Shown here piece by piece: positions 59,435-64,000 of a stretch of 64,000 bases of DNA; the stretch's first letter is position 1; every line of letters begins with the position of its first letter. The notes under the pieces are model-generated. The model saw nothing but the letters and a program-made list of their open reading frames with translations. It searched no databases and was not told the origin of the DNA. Made by a program: the position numbers and the translations under genes. Source of the stretch: Drosophila miranda (lineage: Eukaryota; Arthropoda; Insecta; Diptera; Drosophilidae); assembly GCF_003369915.1 (NCBI RefSeq), contig NC_046676.1, positions 20,070,001-20,134,000 of the forward strand. The letters are read 5' to 3'.

Positions 59435-60475
59435 TTATACCCGATACTCAAAATGAGTATTGGGGTATATTAGATTTGTGTTAAAAGTGGATGTGTGTAA
59501 CGTCCAGAAGGAATCGTTTCTGACCCCATAAAGTACATATATTTATATATTCTTGATCAGCATCAATAGCCGAGTCGATTGAGCCCTGTCTGTCTGTCCG
59601 TCTGTCCGTCCGTCCGTCTGTCCGTCCCATTCAGCGCCTAGTGCTCAAAGACTATAAGAGCTAGAGCAACGATGTTTTGGATCCAGACTTCTGTGATATG
59701 TCACTGCTACAAAAATATTTCAAAACTTCGCCCCGCCCACTTCCGCCCCCACAAAGGACGAAAATCTGTGGCATCCACATTTTTAAAGGTACGATAAAAC
59801 CAAAAACGAAGAATCGTAGAAAATGACTATATGTTCTAGAGTGTAAAATCTCTACCAGATCGTATAATTATTATAGCCAGAATCAAGAAAACAATTTCAT
59901 TCTTTCTCGCTCTGTCTCTCTCTAACACACAGGTTTCATGGTCGGTTTTGCCAATTGCAAAATATGAGTTCAAGGATCTCAGAACCTATAAGAGCCAGAG
60001 CAACCAAATTTGGTATCCACACTCCTGTGATATCGGACCTTGACCGTTTCGTGTCCAAATTTCGCCACACCCCCTTCCGCCCCCGCAAAGGACGAAAATC
60101 TGGGGCATCCTCAAATCTCAGAGACTATTAAGGCTAGAGTAACCAAATTTGGTATCCGCACTTCTGTTAGATCTCACTATAAAACGTATATCTCAGAGAA
60201 AACTAAAAACGCAGAATCATAGATAATGACCATATCTATCAGATGGCTGAATCTGGATCAGATCGGCTCATTTTTATAGCCAAAAGCAAGAAATCAATTT
60301 ACAGTGGCCACGCAGCGCCCGACGACAAGCTCAGACTGATTTTCTGTCTCTCTCTTTGTCGTGTCGTTTAATATTAGCGGCGTCTGCCGGAGGAGAGCCA
60401 TACTGACTAAGTATCGGGTATAAATTTAGAGTTGCGGTCTCCGCAGCAACTCACAACGTTCTCCCTCGTTTTAGA
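59435..60475 (-). mobile_element. DINE/mini-me (Helitron-like, non-autonomous) element, copy 2
   Basis: This is nearly the reverse complement of copy 1 (18541-19660). The inverted repeats are TTATACCCGATACT at 59435-59448 and its partner at 60410-60423. The hairpin segment is at 60429-60452, and a shorter GTCT/GTCC array lies at 59587-59627. It lacks roughly 90 bp present in copy 1 (around 18806-18890, a duplicated 'TTTTTTCCTTTGGGTGG...GGAAGGGGGTGG'-type segment). No coding capacity. It sits between LTV1 and the 3' end of Cp1. Confidence 0.8.
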
Positions 60476-60742
60476 TTATTTTCTAATTTTTTTGTATTTA
60501 TTTTTTTATTGTTTTACAAACACCAACATAAAACATGTACTTGTTTTTGATGGGTTTACATGGCAGAGATTAAATGAAATGAAATATGATGGAAGAATAA
60601 GTAGTGTAAGAATTCAAATGATAAGATAAAATATTGGCTAAATATTAAAGTTTCTTCTGAGATGCTTTTGTTGGGTCTTGGGGTTTTTTTTTGTGTGTAT
60701 CATAAAGGGGATGTGTTTCTGGGGGAGTACATCGGGGCCAGA

Positions 60743-61735
<993 letters not shown>

Positions 61736-63284
61736 CTGTGGATGGCAACACACATAATTGAATATACATACATATAGGATGTGTAGTAGTAGTCCCGGTA
61801 TCGCCCTTATCGCCAGGTTTCCCTTCTTATCGAGACAATGTTTTAATAAATCAATATTCAAGTCACGCTATGGTAGTACGATTAGATACGACGTTGCCTA
61901 CAGCTCTCGAGTAGAATGCATTTGGACTGTTGGGTCTAGTCGAAAATGTTGAAAAATGTATAAAATCTGGCATTTACGTAAATTGTATTTTCGATCCACC
62001 TCCCATCTCTCAGGCATTAAATAGTTTCCAATCTTGAGATAACCTTATCACGGACCAACTAACCTGGCACGAGCTGTCCAAACTGTCTGCGGTTAGCCAA
62101 CAACAGTAGCAGCGGCCATAAACTCCACATAACTATAAAATTCTTTACGATTGCCGCACTAAAACATCCACAGAAACTGCGAAATGGTGTTAAATTTCCA
62201 GGTAGTAAACAAATACAGAGCAGCCGTTTACAGGGAAGAACTTTGGCATGAAAAAGAATGCGTTTCTGTATCTGTTCAAACTATCGCTGCATTGGTCGCC
62301 CCATAGGATTGGTTTCGGGGGTTGTTTGTTCTCTAGCCCGCATGTCTTTTTCACAACGGAAATAGAACGAGAGTTCCACAAATGATAGTGTCAAAGAGCA
62401 TACTATTGCAATAGAACTCGAACTGTAGATATACATTACAGACGGCACAAAACAGCTTTGTTTGCAGTGGAACGAACGCGACAGATCTTAAATGTATATT
62501 TAGATAGCAGAAAATCCATTTAAAATAAAAAAAACAAATAATGACTGTTAGTTAGGGGCGCACAAAGCCCAGAGAGTCTTGTGTTCTCAGAACAGACAAC
62601 AAGTAAATTACAGTGGGAACCAGGCATAATCATAACAGACAGCTTCACCATCACCATGGGACCAGGCAACAATTGTCGCCCCGAAATGCGGCCAGCCGGA
62701 TGGTCCCATGTCCATGTCAGTGCGTGTTTCGGATGGCTTGACTCGTATAATTGACATAATTGATACGAATTTCAGACAAGCAGCCCCCATCCCTTCCATC
62801 TATCCATTCCATCGAGTTCAAGTGGGGAAACCTTTTCACAGCATAAATCGTTAACCGTCCATCGATTTTTTTGTTTTGTTTGCTCGGACACAGACATTCT
62901 AATATACGAGTCTCGATTTTTATAGCAAAATTCACACATTTTTATTGTATATTTTGTAGAAAAATTAATGACGAAAAAGATGAGCTTACAAACGTAGAAA
63001 CCGTAATTAAATGCACGTGAATTATCTAAAGGTACCCGACGTATACACTCCGTATAGTATGTACTATCTATAGTATAGGCAAATATTTGTGTGGCGCATC
63101 TCCATTCCCGTAGAGCGAGACCCGATTTGCTTTTAGCAGCGGGGCTGATGGATGGGGCGGCAATTTTGTTGCAGTTGGGCTGAGCTTCGACGATGCTGAG
63201 TATCTCAAACCATCCACCGGCTAAGGCGAATTAGTTCTCACTAACGGACTGGCTTATTTGGCCTGCCTTTGATCGGTACAGATG
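61736..63284. other. probable Cp1 intron / intergenic DNA
   Basis: No supported coding exon. A minus-strand segment 62064-62130 reads as a signal-peptide-like Met-Trp-Ser-Leu-Trp-Pro-Leu-Leu stretch ending at a GTTAG donor. Its phase (1) does not fit Cp1 exon 2 (phase 0), so it is not joined. The rest is AT-rich with ATAGTATA-type simple sequence near 63050-63075. Confidence 0.5.
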
Positions 63285-63470
63285 CTACAGGTGCTCCATC
63301 TCAATGTCGGGAGTGCCAGATTCCACAGCGCCCGTTTCCTTCCACTGGCGCCGTTTTCGCATGATATAATGGAAGACGAAGCCGTTTATTACGAACATGG
63401 CCACAACAATGAGTGTGGGCAGCACCACGTCTACTGTCACGTTCAGGTCATTCGGACTGGGACTGGCCAT
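63285..63470 (-). CDS. small single-pass membrane protein, 61 residues (unassigned)
   Basis: The frame starts in good context (GAACCATGGCC on the minus strand). It encodes MASPSPNDLNVTVDVV, then a single hydrophobic segment (LPTLIVVAMFVINGFVFHYI, residues ~17-36), then a strongly basic stop-transfer RKRR and an acidic tail ending EMEHL. N-glycosylation sequon NVT precedes the membrane segment, consistent with an outside N-terminus and cytoplasmic C-terminus. I recognise no family. An AG acceptor-like TATTTCAG sits at about 63712 upstream, which could mark a 5' UTR splice. Codon use and the clean topology make a genuine small ORF plausible; it may be nested in a long Cp1 intron. Confidence 0.55.
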   Translation of the reverse strand: MASPSPNDLNVTVDVVLPTLIVVAMFVINGFVFHYIMRKRRQWKETGAVESGTPDIEMEHL

Positions 63471-64000
63471 GGTTCAGTTCTACTGCTTTAGGTTCACTTT
63501 TTCTTCCACTTTTATGTAATTTTCCGGCAGTTTGTTGGCCAACACGTTTTTGGTTTTGATGACGCGCGTGCTTTTCTGTCTTGTGCTTTTTCTGGATGAT
63601 TTTCGTGCTGTGTGGCTCCTTTAATTTATTTTTCTCTCCCAAGTGGCTTCTCTCGTTTCTGCTGTGTGCTCGCTTTGCCTGCCGCCTGCGTAGTGTCGGG
63701 CGGGAATCTGAAATAATATAAATAGCAACCACCAGCAAGCAGTTTCCTGCTATGAGCGCGCGCGCACACTATTGAGAGTTCTTCTGTGGGTACTCTAAAT
63801 ACTCGTATTCGTATTTCGTATTTTGTTTTGTGCAGCGCGCGCAGAATGGATTCAAACCCGAACCGGTTTCCACCATTTGGGCAATTTGTATAGGCGGAGC
63901 AGATGATTTATAAGGATTTCATTTCATAAAATGTATGCAAACATTGGCCAATCCAACCGGTTGGAGCACCTATGTATGTATGTATATATCCGACTGCGAA
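63471..64000. other. non-coding end of window
   Basis: It contains the likely 5' UTR of the small membrane ORF, a TATTTATA-type AT box near 63715-63722, alternating GCGCGC stretches near 63757-63770 and 63835-63842, and ATGTATGT repeats at the very end. No further coding exon is supported. Confidence 0.5.

Noticed and set aside
62064-62130. Signal-peptide-like exon as the missing first exon of Cp1
   Set aside because: It ends in phase 1 while Cp1 exon 2 needs phase 0, and it lacks the conserved propeptide start.

Overview
The window is Drosophila-type nuclear DNA. It has short spliced genes (introns often 50-70 bp), CA/GT and CT/GA microsatellites, Helitron-like DINE/mini-me elements, and insect core-promoter motifs (TATCGATA; CGGTCACACTG). 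Proteins closely match Drosophila Windei, Diego, Nop10, Lsm10, proteasome beta5 and Cp1. The gene set corresponds to Drosophila 2R (Muller element C), but sequence and order look unlike D. melanogaster. An obscura-group species is an inference, not a demonstration.

Layout. 1-20133 is about 20 kb without any convincing coding exon. It holds microsatellites, CT/GA arrays, G-runs and one DINE/mini-me element (18541-19660), and could be intergenic DNA or a large intron. The wde gene lies on the minus strand (20134-24212), followed by about 3.9 kb of G-rich non-coding DNA. A dense cluster of housekeeping genes follows: TMEM223-like (+), Nop10 (-), mms4 (+), TMEM170-like (-), DESI2-like (+), dgo (-), Prosbeta5 (+), Lsm10 (-), SYF2 (-), PWP2 (+). 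Next come a nine-exon Cys-loop anion-channel gene (-, 48530-53685), LTV1 (-), a second inverted DINE/mini-me copy (59435-60475), the 3' exons of the cathepsin L gene Cp1 (-), and a 61-codon single-pass membrane ORF (-).

Functionally the cluster is mostly core cell machinery: ribosome biogenesis (Nop10, PWP2, LTV1), splicing and histone mRNA processing (SYF2, Lsm10), proteolysis (Prosbeta5, DESI2-like, Cp1), heterochromatin (wde) and DNA repair (mms4). Planar polarity (dgo) and a neuronal-type receptor channel complete the list. The genes are independent units, arranged as divergent or convergent pairs.

The most unusual signal lies between genes. The DNA upstream of Lsm10 (41757-42480) is a diverged inverted copy of the DNA upstream of Prosbeta5, including the Prosbeta5 intron acceptor and the start of its exon 2. 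A dispersed AT-rich repeat family with GTATATTT boxes sits in the same orientation just upstream of Nop10, LTV1 and Prosbeta5, and a 411-bp tandem duplication of it fills the Nop10/mms4 divergent promoter. Together these suggest repeat-borne promoters that have been duplicated and reused.
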